Below are positions 17,240 through 26,754 of a stretch of DNA of 64,000 nucleotides, piece after piece. Position 1 is the first letter of the stretch; each line of letters opens with the position of its first letter. Position numbers and translations under genes: made by a program. Below the pieces are notes generated by a model. That model made no database searches and was not told the origin of the DNA. It was given only the letters and a program-made list of their open reading frames with translations. The DNA comes from TMP-86 sp039807285 (lineage in GTDB: Bacteria; Pseudomonadota; Gammaproteobacteria; Steroidobacterales; Steroidobacteraceae): positions 1-64,000 of the forward strand of contig JBGAGK010000022.1 in NCBI GenBank assembly GCA_044226785.1. Reading direction: 5' to 3'.

Positions 17240-19009
17240 TCAGCGCTTTCGTCCGCCGGGAATGTACAGATCCGTCAACGTCCCCTCGAAGGCTTCCGCC
17301 GCCATAGCCACGGTCTCAGACAACGTCGGATGCGCGTGTATGGTCAGGCCGACGTCGGCGGCATCGGCGCCCATCTCGATGGCCAGTCCCGCCTCGGCAA
17401 CCAGCTCGCCTGCGTTGGGACCGACGATGCCGGCGCCCAGCAGCCGGCGCGTGGAATTGTCGAACAGGAGCTTGGTGAGGCCTTCGTCGCGGTTGATGGC
17501 AAGCGATCGTCCGCTGGCGGCCCAGGGGAACACGGCCTTGCCGACATCCAGACCCTGCTCCTTCGCCTGCGTCTCGGTGAGTCCCACCCAGGCGATCTCC
17601 GGGTCGGTGTAGGCCACCGACGGAATGCAACGCGCGTCGAAATAACTCTTGTGACCGGCGGCCACCTCGGCCGCCACCTTGGCCTCGTGCGTGGCCTTGT
17701 GGGCCAGCATGGGCTGGCCGACGATATCGCCGATGGCGAAGATGTGCGGGACATTGGTGCGCATCTGCCTGTCGACCTCGATGGTGCCGCGGCGCTCCAC
17801 GTTCACGCCCGCCTTCGCCGCATCGATGGCCTGGCCATTGGCCGTGCGGCCCACGGCGATCAGCACTCGATCGTAAATGTCGTCGGCCGGCGCGTTGGCG
17901 CCTTCGAAGCTCACGCGCACGCCGCCCGCCTCCACCGTCATTTTCGACACCTTCGTGCCCAGCAGGATGCGCTCGTAGCGCTTTTCGATGCGCTTCTGCA
18001 AGGGGCGCAGCAGGTCGCGGTCCGCGCCCGGCATGAGCTGGTCCAGCAGTTCCACCACGCTCACACGAACCCCCAGCGCATCGTAGACACAGGCCATCTC
18101 GAGGCCAATGATGCCACCGCCCACGATCAGCAGGCGTTTGCAGTCAGCCGGCAGTTCGAGCGCGCCGGTGGAATCCATGATGCGCGGATCCTCGGGCAGG
18201 CCGGGGAGCCTTGCGCTTTCCGAACCCGCTGCGATGATGCATTGTCTGAAATGCAGGGCGCGGGTCGAACCGTCCGGCGCCGCGATGTCCAGCGAATGCG
18301 GGCCAGTGAACCGGCCGGTGCCCTGCACGACGTTTACCTTGCGCTGCTTCGCCAGAGCCGAAAGGCCGCCGGTCAGACGACCCACCACGCGGCCTTTCCA
18401 GGCACGCAGCTTGTCGAGATCGATGCGTGGCTCGCCGAAGCTGATGCCGCAGTCGCGCATCTCATGGACTTCTTCGATCACCCGCGCGGCATGGAGCAGC
18501 GCCTTGGAGGGGATGCAACCCACGTTCAGGCACACCCCACCCAACGTGGGCCAGCGCTCCACCAGCGTCACCTTCATTCCCAGATCAGCGGCACGGAAGG
18601 CCGCCGTGTAACCGCCGGGACCCGCACCCAGCACCAGAAGATCGACCGCATCGGCCGGGATGTCGGCAGCGGGGACCAGCGCCTGCGTCGCGGGGCGAAC
18701 TGGGCTGCTGGAACTCACCGCGTTGCCCGCGGCCACGCTGCTGGGGGGAGCCGCGTTGCTGAAGGCCGCCGCGGGATCCGGCTCCAGCGTCGCGATCAGG
18801 TCGCCCTGGCTGACTTTCGCACCGCGGCTGAGCGCAACCGTGCTGATCGTGCCGGCCACCGTCGCGGGGACATCCATCGAAGCCTTGTCGGTTTCCAGCG
18901 TGATCAGCGCATCGTTCACCGCGACTCGATCGCCAGGCTTGACCAGCACGTCGGCCACTTGCGCATCGTGCACGCCGCCGAGATCCGGCACCCGCTGTTC
19001 GACGCTCAC
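17240..19009 (-). CDS. lpdA: Dihydrolipoyl dehydrogenase (E3) with N-terminal lipoyl domain
   Basis: 589 residues. Residues 1-80 are a lipoyl domain (ALITLETDKASMDVPATVAG, lipoyl Lys in DKA), followed by an Ala/Pro linker. The FAD/NAD flavoprotein disulfide reductase begins at about residue 115 (VDLLVLGAGPGGYTAAFRAA), with the redox disulfide in GGVCLNVGCIPSK and the dimerisation domain carrying the catalytic His in HAHPTLSE. It reoxidises dihydrolipoyl groups of the E2 subunit and forms NADH. The GTG start overlaps the aceF stop by four bases (GTGA). A lipoyl domain on E3 is known in a number of beta- and gammaproteobacterial PDH operons. Confidence 0.96.
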   Translation of the reverse strand: MSVEQRVPDLGGVHDAQVADVLVKPGDRVAVNDALITLETDKASMDVPATVAGTISTVALSRGAKVSQGDLIATLEPDPAAAFSNAAPPSSVAAGNAVSSSSPVRPATQALVPAADIPADAVDLLVLGAGPGGYTAAFRAADLGMKVTLVERWPTLGGVCLNVGCIPSKALLHAARVIEEVHEMRDCGISFGEPRIDLDKLRAWKGRVVGRLTGGLSALAKQRKVNVVQGTGRFTGPHSLDIAAPDGSTRALHFRQCIIAAGSESARLPGLPEDPRIMDSTGALELPADCKRLLIVGGGIIGLEMACVYDALGVRVSVVELLDQLMPGADRDLLRPLQKRIEKRYERILLGTKVSKMTVEAGGVRVSFEGANAPADDIYDRVLIAVGRTANGQAIDAAKAGVNVERRGTIEVDRQMRTNVPHIFAIGDIVGQPMLAHKATHEAKVAAEVAAGHKSYFDARCIPSVAYTDPEIAWVGLTETQAKEQGLDVGKAVFPWAASGRSLAINRDEGLTKLLFDNSTRRLLGAGIVGPNAGELVAEAGLAIEMGADAADVGLTIHAHPTLSETVAMAAEAFEGTLTDLYIPGGRKR

Positions 19010-20328
19010 ATCAGGGCCTTTGGCTCACTGAGTGCCTGCGCGAGAAACACCGCGAACCGCGCCGCGTCCGCGCCATCGATCACCCGGTGATCGTAAGACA
19101 GTGACAGCGGCAGCATCAGCCGAGGTACGAACGAACCCTTCTGATACACCGGTTTCATGGCAGAGCGTGACACGCCGAGAATCGCCACTTCCGGCGCGTT
19201 GATGATGGGTGTGAACGCGGTGCCGCCGATGCCGCCCAGACTGGAGATAGTGAACGTCCCGCCCTGCATCTCGGTGGGCAGAAGCTTGCCGGCGCGCGCC
19301 TTCTCCGACAGTGCCGCCAGCGCACGCGCGACATCGAACAGGCTCAACTTGTCGGCGCCCCGGATCACAGGCACCACCAGTCCGTTGGGCGTATCGGCCG
19401 CGAAGCCGATGTTGCAGTACTGCTTGTACACCAGTCCCCCGCCGTTCGGGTCCAGCGAGGCATTGAACTTCGGGAATTCCCCCAGCGCCCGCACACAAGC
19501 TCTGACGATGAACGCCAGCGGCGTGAGCTTGACGCCTTCGGTGGCGGCCTTGGTCTTCAGTGCGGTGCGCGCCACTTCCAGCTCGGTGATGTCGGCATCT
19601 TCGTGCTGGGTGACATGCGGCAGGTTGATCCAGCTGGCCTGCAATCGCGCACCGGAAATCTTCTGGATGCGCGAGAGTGGCTTGATCTCGACCGGACCGA
19701 ACGCCGCGAAATCCACCACGGGCACGGTCGGCAGCACCGGCCCTGAAGGCGCCTGTGGCGCACTGAGCATGCGCTTGACCCAGGCCTTCACGTCATCGTG
19801 GGTGATGCGCTGCTTGGGTCCGGTGCCCGTGATCCGGGACAGGTCCGCGCCCAGTTCGCGCGCGAACTTGCGCACCGAGGGGCTCGCGTACGCCGTGGAG
19901 AACCGGGCCTCGTCGATGCCGGGCAGTGCAGCCACGGCGGGCACTGCCGCTGTGGCCACTGCCGCAGCAACGGGCACAGGCGCGGGTGGCGGTGCGGGTG
20001 GCGGCGCGGAAGCTGGCTTCGAAGTACCCGATGGCGCGGTGGAAACAGGGGCCGACGCGGGAGCGGCACTGGCGGCGCTGGTCTCGTCGGCCGCCTCCAG
20101 AATCAGGATCACCGAGCCTTGAGAGACCTTGTCGCCCTTGTTGACGCGCAGTTCCACCACCCTGCCCGCCTGTGGCGCCGGCACGTCCATGGTGGCTTTC
20201 TCGGTCTCCAGGGTGATCAGCGGCGCATCGCGCTCGAGCTGCTGTCCCGCCGAAACCAGTACATCGATGACGTCGACATCCTTGAAACCGCCGATGTCGG
20301 GAACCTGCACCTCGATCGTGCGCGCCAT
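19006..20328 (-). CDS. aceF: Pyruvate dehydrogenase E2, dihydrolipoyllysine acetyltransferase
   Basis: 440 residues: one lipoyl domain (LITLETEKATMDVPAPQAGR), a long Ala/Pro linker (about 85-130), a peripheral subunit-binding domain (YASPSVRKFARELGADLSRI) and the catalytic acetyltransferase domain. The domain carries the active-site HxxxD motif in SLSYDHRVIDGADAARF. It transfers acetyl groups from E1 to CoA. There is only one lipoyl domain, fewer than the three of the E. coli enzyme, and another is carried by the E3 gene. It begins two bases after the aceE stop. Confidence 0.96.
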   Translation of the reverse strand: MARTIEVQVPDIGGFKDVDVIDVLVSAGQQLERDAPLITLETEKATMDVPAPQAGRVVELRVNKGDKVSQGSVILILEAADETSAASAAPASAPVSTAPSGTSKPASAPPPAPPPAPVPVAAAVATAAVPAVAALPGIDEARFSTAYASPSVRKFARELGADLSRITGTGPKQRITHDDVKAWVKRMLSAPQAPSGPVLPTVPVVDFAAFGPVEIKPLSRIQKISGARLQASWINLPHVTQHEDADITELEVARTALKTKAATEGVKLTPLAFIVRACVRALGEFPKFNASLDPNGGGLVYKQYCNIGFAADTPNGLVVPVIRGADKLSLFDVARALAALSEKARAGKLLPTEMQGGTFTISSLGGIGGTAFTPIINAPEVAILGVSRSAMKPVYQKGSFVPRLMLPLSLSYDHRVIDGADAARFAVFLAQALSEPKALM

Positions 20329-20330
20329 GT

Positions 20331-22994
20331 TCAGGCCCTGACCGGATTCGGCTTGTCCGGATCGATGCCGAAGGTCTTGATGGCCTGTGTCACAGTCTTG
20401 CGGTCGAGCTTGGCTTCATCGGCCAGCGCCTTCAGCGCCGCCACGACCACGTAGTGCCGATCGACCTCGAAGTGCATGCGCAGCGGCTTGCGGGCATCGC
20501 TCCGCCCGAATCCGTCGGTACCCAGCACCGTGTAACGCCCCGGCACCCATTGCCGGATCTGGTCGGGAACACCCTTCACGTAATCCGTAGCGGCGACGAA
20601 CGGCCCCTCGCGACCCGCCAGAGCCTGCTGGACATAGGCAACCCGCGGCGGTTCGTCCGGATGCAGCATGTTCCAGCGTTCGGTCTCCAGTGCATTGCGC
20701 CGCAGTTCGCTGAAGCTGGTCACGGAGAACACGTCAGCTGGAACCTTGTACTGCTCTTCGAGGATGGCTGCGGCAGCCAGCACCTCGCGCAGGATGGTGC
20801 CCGAGCCGAACAGCGAGACCCGCACCTTGCCGCGGCCTCCGATCTGCAACAGATACATGCCGCTCAGGATCCCCTGCTCCACGCCCTTGGGCATGGTCGG
20901 GTGCACGTAGTTCTCGTTCATGGTGGTGATGTAATAGAAGACGTTCTCGCGCTTCTCGTACATGCGTCGCATGCCATCGTGCACGATGACCGCAAGCTCA
21001 TAGGCATACGTCGGATCGTAGGCCACGCAATTGGGCACCGTGGTCGCCACCAGCTGGCTGTGACCGTCCTGATGCTGCAGGCCCTCGCCGGCCAGCGTCG
21101 TGCGGCCTGCGGTACCGCCGACGAGGAATCCTCGCGCCTGCGAATCACCTGCGGCCCAGATGAAATCCCCCACCCGCTGGAAGCCGAACATCGAATAGTA
21201 GGTGTAGAAGGGAATCATCGGCACGCCGTGATTCGAGTAAGACGTCGAGGCGGCGATCCAGGAACACAATGCGCCCGGCTCGTTGATACCTTCCTGGAGA
21301 ATCTGCCCCTGCTTGTCTTCGTGGTAGAACGCGAGCTGGTCGGCATCCTGCGGCCGGTAGAGCTGGCCTACCGAGGAGTAGATGCCGATCTGGCGGAACA
21401 GGCCTTCCATGCCGAAGGTGCGTGCCTCGTCCGGCACGATGGGCACCACATGCTTGCCGACGTTCTTGTCCTTGAGCAGCACCCCCAACAGGCGCACCAG
21501 CGCCATGGTGGTGGAAATCTCGCGCTCGCCCGTTCCCTGGAGCAGGGAGTCGAATGCCTGCAGCGGCGGGATGACCAGCGCCGGCACATCGGAGTGACGC
21601 GCCGGCAAATACCCGCCCAGCACACGGCGCCGTTCCTGCAGGTAACGCATCTCCTCACTGTCGGGCGCCGGCTTGCGGAACGGCAGGCCGGAAATTTCCT
21701 CGTCCGAGATGGGAATGTTGAAACGGTCGCGGAAATCCTTGAGCGAGGAGTCGTCGAGCTTTTTCTGCTGGTGAGTGGTGTTCGCGCCTTCGCCCGCCTT
21801 GCCCATGCCGAAGCCCTTGACGGTCTTGGCCAGGATCACGGTCGGATAGCCCTTGCTTTCCACTGCCGAAGCGTAGGCGGCGTAAACCTTCTGGGCATCG
21901 TGCCCGCCGCGGTTCAGCCGCCAGATGTCATCGTCCGACATGTTGGCGACCATTTCCTTCAGGGCCGGATACTTGCCGAAGAAATGCTCGCGCGTGTAGG
22001 CGCCGCCCTTGGCCTTGAAATTCTGGTACTCGCCGTCCACGCATTCTTCCATGACGCGCCTGAGCAGGCCCTGGGTGTCGCGGGCCAGCAGCGGATCCCA
22101 GCGCCGGCCCCACAGGACCTTGATGACATTCCAGCCCGCGCCGAGGAAGGCCGCCTCGAGCTCCTCGATGATCTTGCCATTGCCGCGCACCGGGCCGTCC
22201 AGGCGTTGCAGGTTGCAGTTGATCACGAAAATCAGGTTGTCGAGCTTTTCGCGCACCGGCATGGTGAGCGCGCCCATGGACTCCGGCTCGTCCATCTCTC
22301 CATCGCCGAGAAACGCCCACACCTTGCGGTCGGAGGGCTTGACCATGCCGCGATTCTCCAGGTACCGGATGAAGCGTGCCTGGAAGATCGCATTCATCGG
22401 CCCGAGGCCCATCGAGACCGTGGGGAACTGCCAGAAATCCGGCATCAGCCAGGGGTGTGGATAGGACGACAGCCCACCGCCACCGACTTCCTTGCGGAAG
22501 CGCTTGAGCTGCTCCTCGCTCAGGCGCCCTTCCAGATAGGCCCGCGCGTAGATGCCGGGGCTGGAGTGACCCTGGATGAAAATCATGTCGCCGGGGTGAG
22601 ATTCGCTGCGGGCCCGCCAGAAGTGGTTGAAACCCACCTCGTACAGGGTCGCTGCGGAGGCATAGGAGGCGATATGTCCGCCATACTCGGAAGAAGCGCG
22701 ATTCGCCTGCACCACCATGGCCATGGCGTTCCAGCGGATGTAGGCCTCGATGCGCCGCTCCAGCGAGCGGTCTCCGGGGTAGTCGGGCTCGCGGTGCTTG
22801 CTGATGGTGTTCAGATAGGCCGTGTTGGGCCGGAATGGCAGATAGGTGCCCGAGCGGCGGGTGAAATCGACCAGCTTTTCGAGGATGAAATGGGCGCGCT
22901 GCGGCCCCTGGGCCTTGAGCAGCGAATCGATGGACTCCAGCCACTCCTGCGTCTCGATGGGGTCGATGTCTTCGTAGGGGGATTGCTCTGTCAT
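20331..22994 (-). CDS. aceE: Pyruvate dehydrogenase E1 component, homodimeric type
   Basis: 887 residues, the usual length for the AceE (homodimeric) family, from ATG 22994 (MTEQSPYEDIDPIETQEWL). The thiamine diphosphate motif GDGEMDEPES (about 250) and downstream NCNLQRLDGPVRGNGKII are typical, as are FGFQRVGDFIWAAGDSQARG and the C-terminal VPGRYTVLGTDGFGRSDAR. It decarboxylates pyruvate and passes the acetyl group to E2. First gene of aceE-aceF-lpdA. The long open plus-strand frame opposite it is a codon-bias artefact. Confidence 0.97.
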   Translation of the reverse strand: MTEQSPYEDIDPIETQEWLESIDSLLKAQGPQRAHFILEKLVDFTRRSGTYLPFRPNTAYLNTISKHREPDYPGDRSLERRIEAYIRWNAMAMVVQANRASSEYGGHIASYASAATLYEVGFNHFWRARSESHPGDMIFIQGHSSPGIYARAYLEGRLSEEQLKRFRKEVGGGGLSSYPHPWLMPDFWQFPTVSMGLGPMNAIFQARFIRYLENRGMVKPSDRKVWAFLGDGEMDEPESMGALTMPVREKLDNLIFVINCNLQRLDGPVRGNGKIIEELEAAFLGAGWNVIKVLWGRRWDPLLARDTQGLLRRVMEECVDGEYQNFKAKGGAYTREHFFGKYPALKEMVANMSDDDIWRLNRGGHDAQKVYAAYASAVESKGYPTVILAKTVKGFGMGKAGEGANTTHQQKKLDDSSLKDFRDRFNIPISDEEISGLPFRKPAPDSEEMRYLQERRRVLGGYLPARHSDVPALVIPPLQAFDSLLQGTGEREISTTMALVRLLGVLLKDKNVGKHVVPIVPDEARTFGMEGLFRQIGIYSSVGQLYRPQDADQLAFYHEDKQGQILQEGINEPGALCSWIAASTSYSNHGVPMIPFYTYYSMFGFQRVGDFIWAAGDSQARGFLVGGTAGRTTLAGEGLQHQDGHSQLVATTVPNCVAYDPTYAYELAVIVHDGMRRMYEKRENVFYYITTMNENYVHPTMPKGVEQGILSGMYLLQIGGRGKVRVSLFGSGTILREVLAAAAILEEQYKVPADVFSVTSFSELRRNALETERWNMLHPDEPPRVAYVQQALAGREGPFVAATDYVKGVPDQIRQWVPGRYTVLGTDGFGRSDARKPLRMHFEVDRHYVVVAALKALADEAKLDRKTVTQAIKTFGIDPDKPNPVRA

Positions 22995-23075
22995 GGATCG
23001 TTCAGGTCCCGTGTTCGTCCGCCAGCTCCGCTGGAGCACCGTTCGCGTTCCCTGCACGTGCCCGCTTCAGCGTTT

Positions 23076-23081
23076 ATTATA
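23076..23081 (-). promoter_or_regulatory. -10 element upstream of aceE
   Basis: TATAAT on the minus strand, about 80 bases before the aceE ATG, in the short AT-rich island between divergent aceE and the aminopeptidase gene. No good -35 is visible at 16-18 bases, so the promoter may need an activator. The opposite strand offers TATTAT for the aminopeptidase gene. Confidence 0.4.
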
Positions 23082-23117
23082 GCGCGGAATTCCACCCCTC
23101 GAGGACGCCGCACGCGC

Positions 23118-24629
23118 ATGCCCATCCCACTTCCGCTGAACTCGCTCACCGTGCCCGTGCAGATGCGCCGCATGCGCCTGGGCGTTCGCACGCTGGAGCG
23201 ATTCCAGGCACTGATCCTGCTCATTCCGCCGGATCTTCCGCGTTCGGCCTGGACCGATCTGCCGCACGGGCGGCAGCTCCAGGCACTTCACGAACGCAAG
23301 ACGCGCCGCGCGGGCGATGCCTTTGCCGCGACGGTGGGCGATGCGGGCACACTGGTGGTCATCGGCTGTGCGGGCGCGGACTCGAGCATGTTCGAGCGGC
23401 TGCAGCTGGCGCAGAAATGTACGAAGCTGGCCCTTGAATCCGCGCCTCGCAACGTGCTGGTTGCCCAGCGTCTGCCCGCCCCAGCCGCGGGAAACGCGAT
23501 ATCGGCCCTGCTGTCCGCGCTTCAGGCGGGCGCCTTTGAATTGCCCACGTTCAAGAGCAAGCCCCGTCGCGATCCCCGACTCAGGCAGATCAGTCTTGCC
23601 GACCGGTTGCCCGCCGACGCGCTGGCCAGCACGCTCGCCACGGCCGCCGGCAACAATCTCGCGCGCTGGCTGACCGCACTGCCGCCGAACGAGCTCGATG
23701 CACGCAGCTACCGGCGATATCTGCAGCGGATTGCCGCACAGTCCGGATTTCGCATGCGGTTTTTTTCCGAGGCGCAACTCAAGCGCCTCGGAGCCGGCGC
23801 CTTCCTGGCCGTCTCCCAGGGCAATGCCACCCGCGATGCCGGCATCGTCCACTTGAGTCACCGCCCCGGCGGGGCGCGGGCGCCGAAACTGTGCCTGGTC
23901 GGCAAGGGCATCTGTTTCGACACCGGCGGCACCAACCTGAAGCCCCACCGGTCGATGCTCGACATGCACATCGACATGGAGGGCAGTGCCGTGGCGCTGG
24001 GTACAATGCTCGCGCTGGTGCGCACGGATCCGAAGATCGCCGTGGACTGCTGGATGGCCATCACCGAAAACCGCATCGGTCCGACCGCCAGCAAGCCTCA
24101 GGATGTGGTGCGCGCACTCAACGGCACCACCATCCAGATGATCCACACCGATGCCGAAGGCCGCATGGTCCTGGCGGACACACTGGCGTTGGCCGCGCGC
24201 AGCAACCCGGGAGCCATCATCGACTACGCCACCCTCACCGGCGCCTGCATCCATGCGCTCACCGAGCGCTACAGTGGCGCGTTCACCAACCGCATGGCTT
24301 CACGTCTTTCGATCGAGGCCGCCGGTGCGCAAAGCGGCGAACGGGTGTGGTGTTTTCCGATGGACGAGGACTTCGACGCGGACATCGAAAGCCAGGTCGC
24401 CGACATCAAGCAGTGTGCCGTCGAGGGCAAGGGTGATCACATCCTCGCCGCGCGCTTCCTCAACCGGTTCGTGCCCCCGAACATCCCCTGGCTGCACCTG
24501 GATCTTTCCGCGGGACATCGCCAGGGAGGCCTCGGCGGCATCGGCACGGACATCACCGGATTCGGCGTGCGGCTCAGCCTGCAGCTGATTGGAAACGGCT
24601 GGCCACGAACCCGGGATGCAACCTCGTGA
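23118..24629 (+). CDS. Leucyl aminopeptidase family (M17) metallopeptidase
   Basis: 503 residues from ATG 23118. The C-terminal M17 domain has the metal and catalytic signatures LVGKGICFDTGGTNLKP (Lys and Asp), MHIDMEGSA, MAITENRIG, and the family signature HTDAEGRMVLADTL. The first 170 residues form the variable N-terminal domain. The Ser of the usual FDSGG is Thr here and DMGG is DMEG, so it belongs to a divergent subgroup rather than classic PepA. Cytoplasmic peptide turnover is expected. Its stop overlaps the pyrC start. Confidence 0.9.
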   Translation: MPIPLPLNSLTVPVQMRRMRLGVRTLERFQALILLIPPDLPRSAWTDLPHGRQLQALHERKTRRAGDAFAATVGDAGTLVVIGCAGADSSMFERLQLAQKCTKLALESAPRNVLVAQRLPAPAAGNAISALLSALQAGAFELPTFKSKPRRDPRLRQISLADRLPADALASTLATAAGNNLARWLTALPPNELDARSYRRYLQRIAAQSGFRMRFFSEAQLKRLGAGAFLAVSQGNATRDAGIVHLSHRPGGARAPKLCLVGKGICFDTGGTNLKPHRSMLDMHIDMEGSAVALGTMLALVRTDPKIAVDCWMAITENRIGPTASKPQDVVRALNGTTIQMIHTDAEGRMVLADTLALAARSNPGAIIDYATLTGACIHALTERYSGAFTNRMASRLSIEAAGAQSGERVWCFPMDEDFDADIESQVADIKQCAVEGKGDHILAARFLNRFVPPNIPWLHLDLSAGHRQGGLGGIGTDITGFGVRLSLQLIGNGWPRTRDATS

Positions 24630-25678
24630 CCCAGCCCCAGACCCTGACCCTGCGCCGTCCGGATGACTGGCACGTGCACCTGCGGGATGGTGCTGCACTC
24701 GCCGCCGTCGTGGGCTTCACGGCGCGACGCTTCGGCCGCGCCATCGTGATGCCCAATCTGGCCAACCCGGTCACCACCGTTCAGGCGGCGCGGGAATACC
24801 GGCAACGCATCCTCGATGTGCTGCCGGCCGCCAGCCGCTTCGAACCGCTGATGACCCTGTACCTGCACGATGCCATGAGCCCGGCCGAGATCGATGCGGC
24901 CAGGACCAGCGGCTTCATTCATGGCGTGAAACTGTATCCGGCCGGCGCCACCACGCATTCGAGCGCGGGGGTGCGGAATCTGTCCGGACTGTCTGGCGTG
25001 ATCGATCGCATGCAGGAAACCGGCCTGCCGCTGCTGGTGCACGGCGAGGTCACCGATCCGGCTGTCGACATTTTCGACCGCGAGGCGCGCTTCATCGACA
25101 CGGTGCTGGCACCGCTCCTGCAAAAGTTCCAGGGCCTGAAAGTCGTGTTCGAGCACATCACCACGGGACACGCCGCACAATTCGTGCGCGACGCACGCGC
25201 CGGGGTTGCGGCCACGATCACGCCTCAGCATCTGCTGCTCAATCGCAATGCACTTTTTCAGGGTGGAATCCGGCCACACCATTACTGCCTTCCCATCCTC
25301 AAGCGCGAATCCGACCGCGTGGCCCTGCTGGAGGCTGCGACCAGCGGAAATCCGAAGTTCTTCCTGGGCACCGACAGCGCCCCACATGAGCGCGCCACCA
25401 AGGAAACCGCCTGCGGTTGTGCCGGAATCTTCACCGCCCACGCGGCGATCGAACTGTATGCGGAAGCTTTCGACTCGAACAAGAAACTTGATGAATTAGA
25501 ACAGTTTGCATCCATCAACGGAAGTAATTTCTATGGTGTCCCGGTACACACTGAAACGATCACCCTGGAACGATGCGAGTGGCAGGTCCCGGCCTCCTAT
25601 GCCTTCGCCGAGGGCGAGTTGATCCCCTATCGCGCCGGCACCAGCGTCGGCTGGAAACTCCGTGGGGAAACGGGTTGA
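24626..25678 (+). CDS. pyrC: Dihydroorotase, homodimeric class
   Basis: 350 residues. The zinc-binding DDWHVHLRDG (HxH), the carbamylated Lys in GVKLYPAGATTHSSAG, metal His residues in LVHGEV and VFEHITT, and the catalytic Asp in FLGTDSAPH are all present. It cyclises carbamoyl aspartate to dihydroorotate in pyrimidine synthesis. The GTG start at 24626 overlaps the aminopeptidase stop (GTGA) and the stop overlaps the RNase T start (TGATG), so the three genes are translationally coupled. Confidence 0.96.
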   Translation: MTQPQTLTLRRPDDWHVHLRDGAALAAVVGFTARRFGRAIVMPNLANPVTTVQAAREYRQRILDVLPAASRFEPLMTLYLHDAMSPAEIDAARTSGFIHGVKLYPAGATTHSSAGVRNLSGLSGVIDRMQETGLPLLVHGEVTDPAVDIFDREARFIDTVLAPLLQKFQGLKVVFEHITTGHAAQFVRDARAGVAATITPQHLLLNRNALFQGGIRPHHYCLPILKRESDRVALLEAATSGNPKFFLGTDSAPHERATKETACGCAGIFTAHAAIELYAEAFDSNKKLDELEQFASINGSNFYGVPVHTETITLERCEWQVPASYAFAEGELIPYRAGTSVGWKLRGETG

Positions 25679-26364
25679 TGGCCGCCCTGCCCGACATCAC
25701 GATGGCGACCCGCTTTCGCGGATATCTGCCCGTGGTCATCGACGTGGAGACCGGAGGGTTCAATCATCAGACAGATGCCCTGCTGGAGATCGCGGCCGTC
25801 ATGATCGAGATGCACAGCGATGGGTCACTGACCCGCGGCAGGACCTTCCGCCATCACGTCCAACCCTTTCCCGGCGCCAACATGGAGCCGGCTTCGCTGG
25901 CCGTGAACGGCATCGATCCCTGGCATCCGTTGCGCCTGGCCGTCCCGGAAGCCGAAGCCCTGCAGAATATCTTCAAGGAAGTGCGGCACGCCCTGCGCGA
26001 TGCGGAATGCAAGCGCGCCATTCTGGTCGGGCACAACTCGTTTTTCGATCTGAACTTCCTGAATGCCGCCGTGGCGCGCAATGATCTCAAACGCAACCCG
26101 TTTCACCCATTTTCCAGCTTCGACACGGCGACCCTGGGTGGCGTTGCGTTCGGTCAGACCGTGCTGATGCGTGCGGCACTGGCCTCGGGCCAGGAATGGG
26201 ATTCAGAAGCCGCTCACTCGGCCGCCTATGACGCGGAGCGCACGGCCGATCTGTTCTGCACGGTGTGCAACCAGTTCCAGGGCGTGTTCGACGCCAGCCG
26301 GCGCCGGCTGGCTTCCATGGGTCCGCTGGAAACGGACGAAGAGTCTTCCGACCCGCGCACCTGA
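25678..26364 (+). CDS. rnt: Ribonuclease T
   Basis: 228 residues from ATG 25678, which shares bases with the pyrC stop. DEDDh exonuclease: VVIDVETGGFN (Asp, Glu), GHNSFFDLNFLNAA (Asp), and HSAAYDAERTADLF (His, Asp). The surrounding sequence (RNPFHPFSSFDTATLGGVAF) is characteristic of RNase T, which trims tRNA and other stable RNA 3' ends. Adjacent pyrC, grxD and sodB form a neighbourhood often seen in gammaproteobacteria. Confidence 0.94.
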   Translation: MAALPDITMATRFRGYLPVVIDVETGGFNHQTDALLEIAAVMIEMHSDGSLTRGRTFRHHVQPFPGANMEPASLAVNGIDPWHPLRLAVPEAEALQNIFKEVRHALRDAECKRAILVGHNSFFDLNFLNAAVARNDLKRNPFHPFSSFDTATLGGVAFGQTVLMRAALASGQEWDSEAAHSAAYDAERTADLFCTVCNQFQGVFDASRRRLASMGPLETDEESSDPRT

Positions 26365-26368
26365 CTTC

Positions 26369-26393
26369 CCGGGGCGTCGCCCGGGCGCCCCGG
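26369..26393. terminator. Bidirectional hairpin between rnt and grxD
   Basis: CCGGGGCG (26369-26376) pairs perfectly with CGCCCCGG (26386-26393) around a nine-base loop, in the 42-base gap between the convergent rnt and grxD genes. No U-tract, but the position suits a shared terminator. Confidence 0.5.
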
Positions 26394-26406
26394 ATCGCCC
26401 GGTCTC

Positions 26407-26730
26407 TCAGGCGGTGGTGGCGCCCGCCCCGGCCAGCAACTGCGGCAGCTCACCGCTGTTGTACATCTCCACGATGATGTCGCACCCGCCGACGAGTTCG
26501 CCATTCACGTACAGCTGCGGGTAGGTGGGCCAGTTCGAGTAGGTCTTGAGCGCCTCACGCACTTCCGGATCCTCGAAGATGTTGACCGTCGCGAACCGTG
26601 CCTTGCAGGCCTTCAACGCCCCCACCGCCTGGGCGGAAAATCCGCATTGCGGGAAATCCGGCGTCCCTTTCATGTAAAGCAGCACGGGGTTGTCTGCCAG
26701 CTGCTGCTTGATCCGATCCACGACCGTCAT
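26407..26730 (-). CDS. grxD: Monothiol glutaredoxin, Grx4 type
   Basis: 107 residues with the CGFS active site (PDFPQCGFSAQAVGAL) and the glutathione-binding WPTYPQLYVNGELVGGCDI. Grx4-type proteins bind a bridging 2Fe-2S cluster with glutathione and serve iron-sulfur delivery and iron sensing rather than disulfide reduction. It lies 24 bases downstream of sodB on the same strand, so both are likely co-transcribed. Confidence 0.96.
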   Translation of the reverse strand: MTVVDRIKQQLADNPVLLYMKGTPDFPQCGFSAQAVGALKACKARFATVNIFEDPEVREALKTYSNWPTYPQLYVNGELVGGCDIIVEMYNSGELPQLLAGAGATTA

Positions 26731-26754
26731 GTGAATTTCTCCTCTCCGCCTTTC

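Noticed and set aside
20454..23117. Very long open plus-strand frame running into the aminopeptidase gene
   Set aside because: It is antisense to aceE, which has full family conservation; the translation is rich in His/Arg/Gln and matches nothing. The real gene in this frame begins at ATG 23118.
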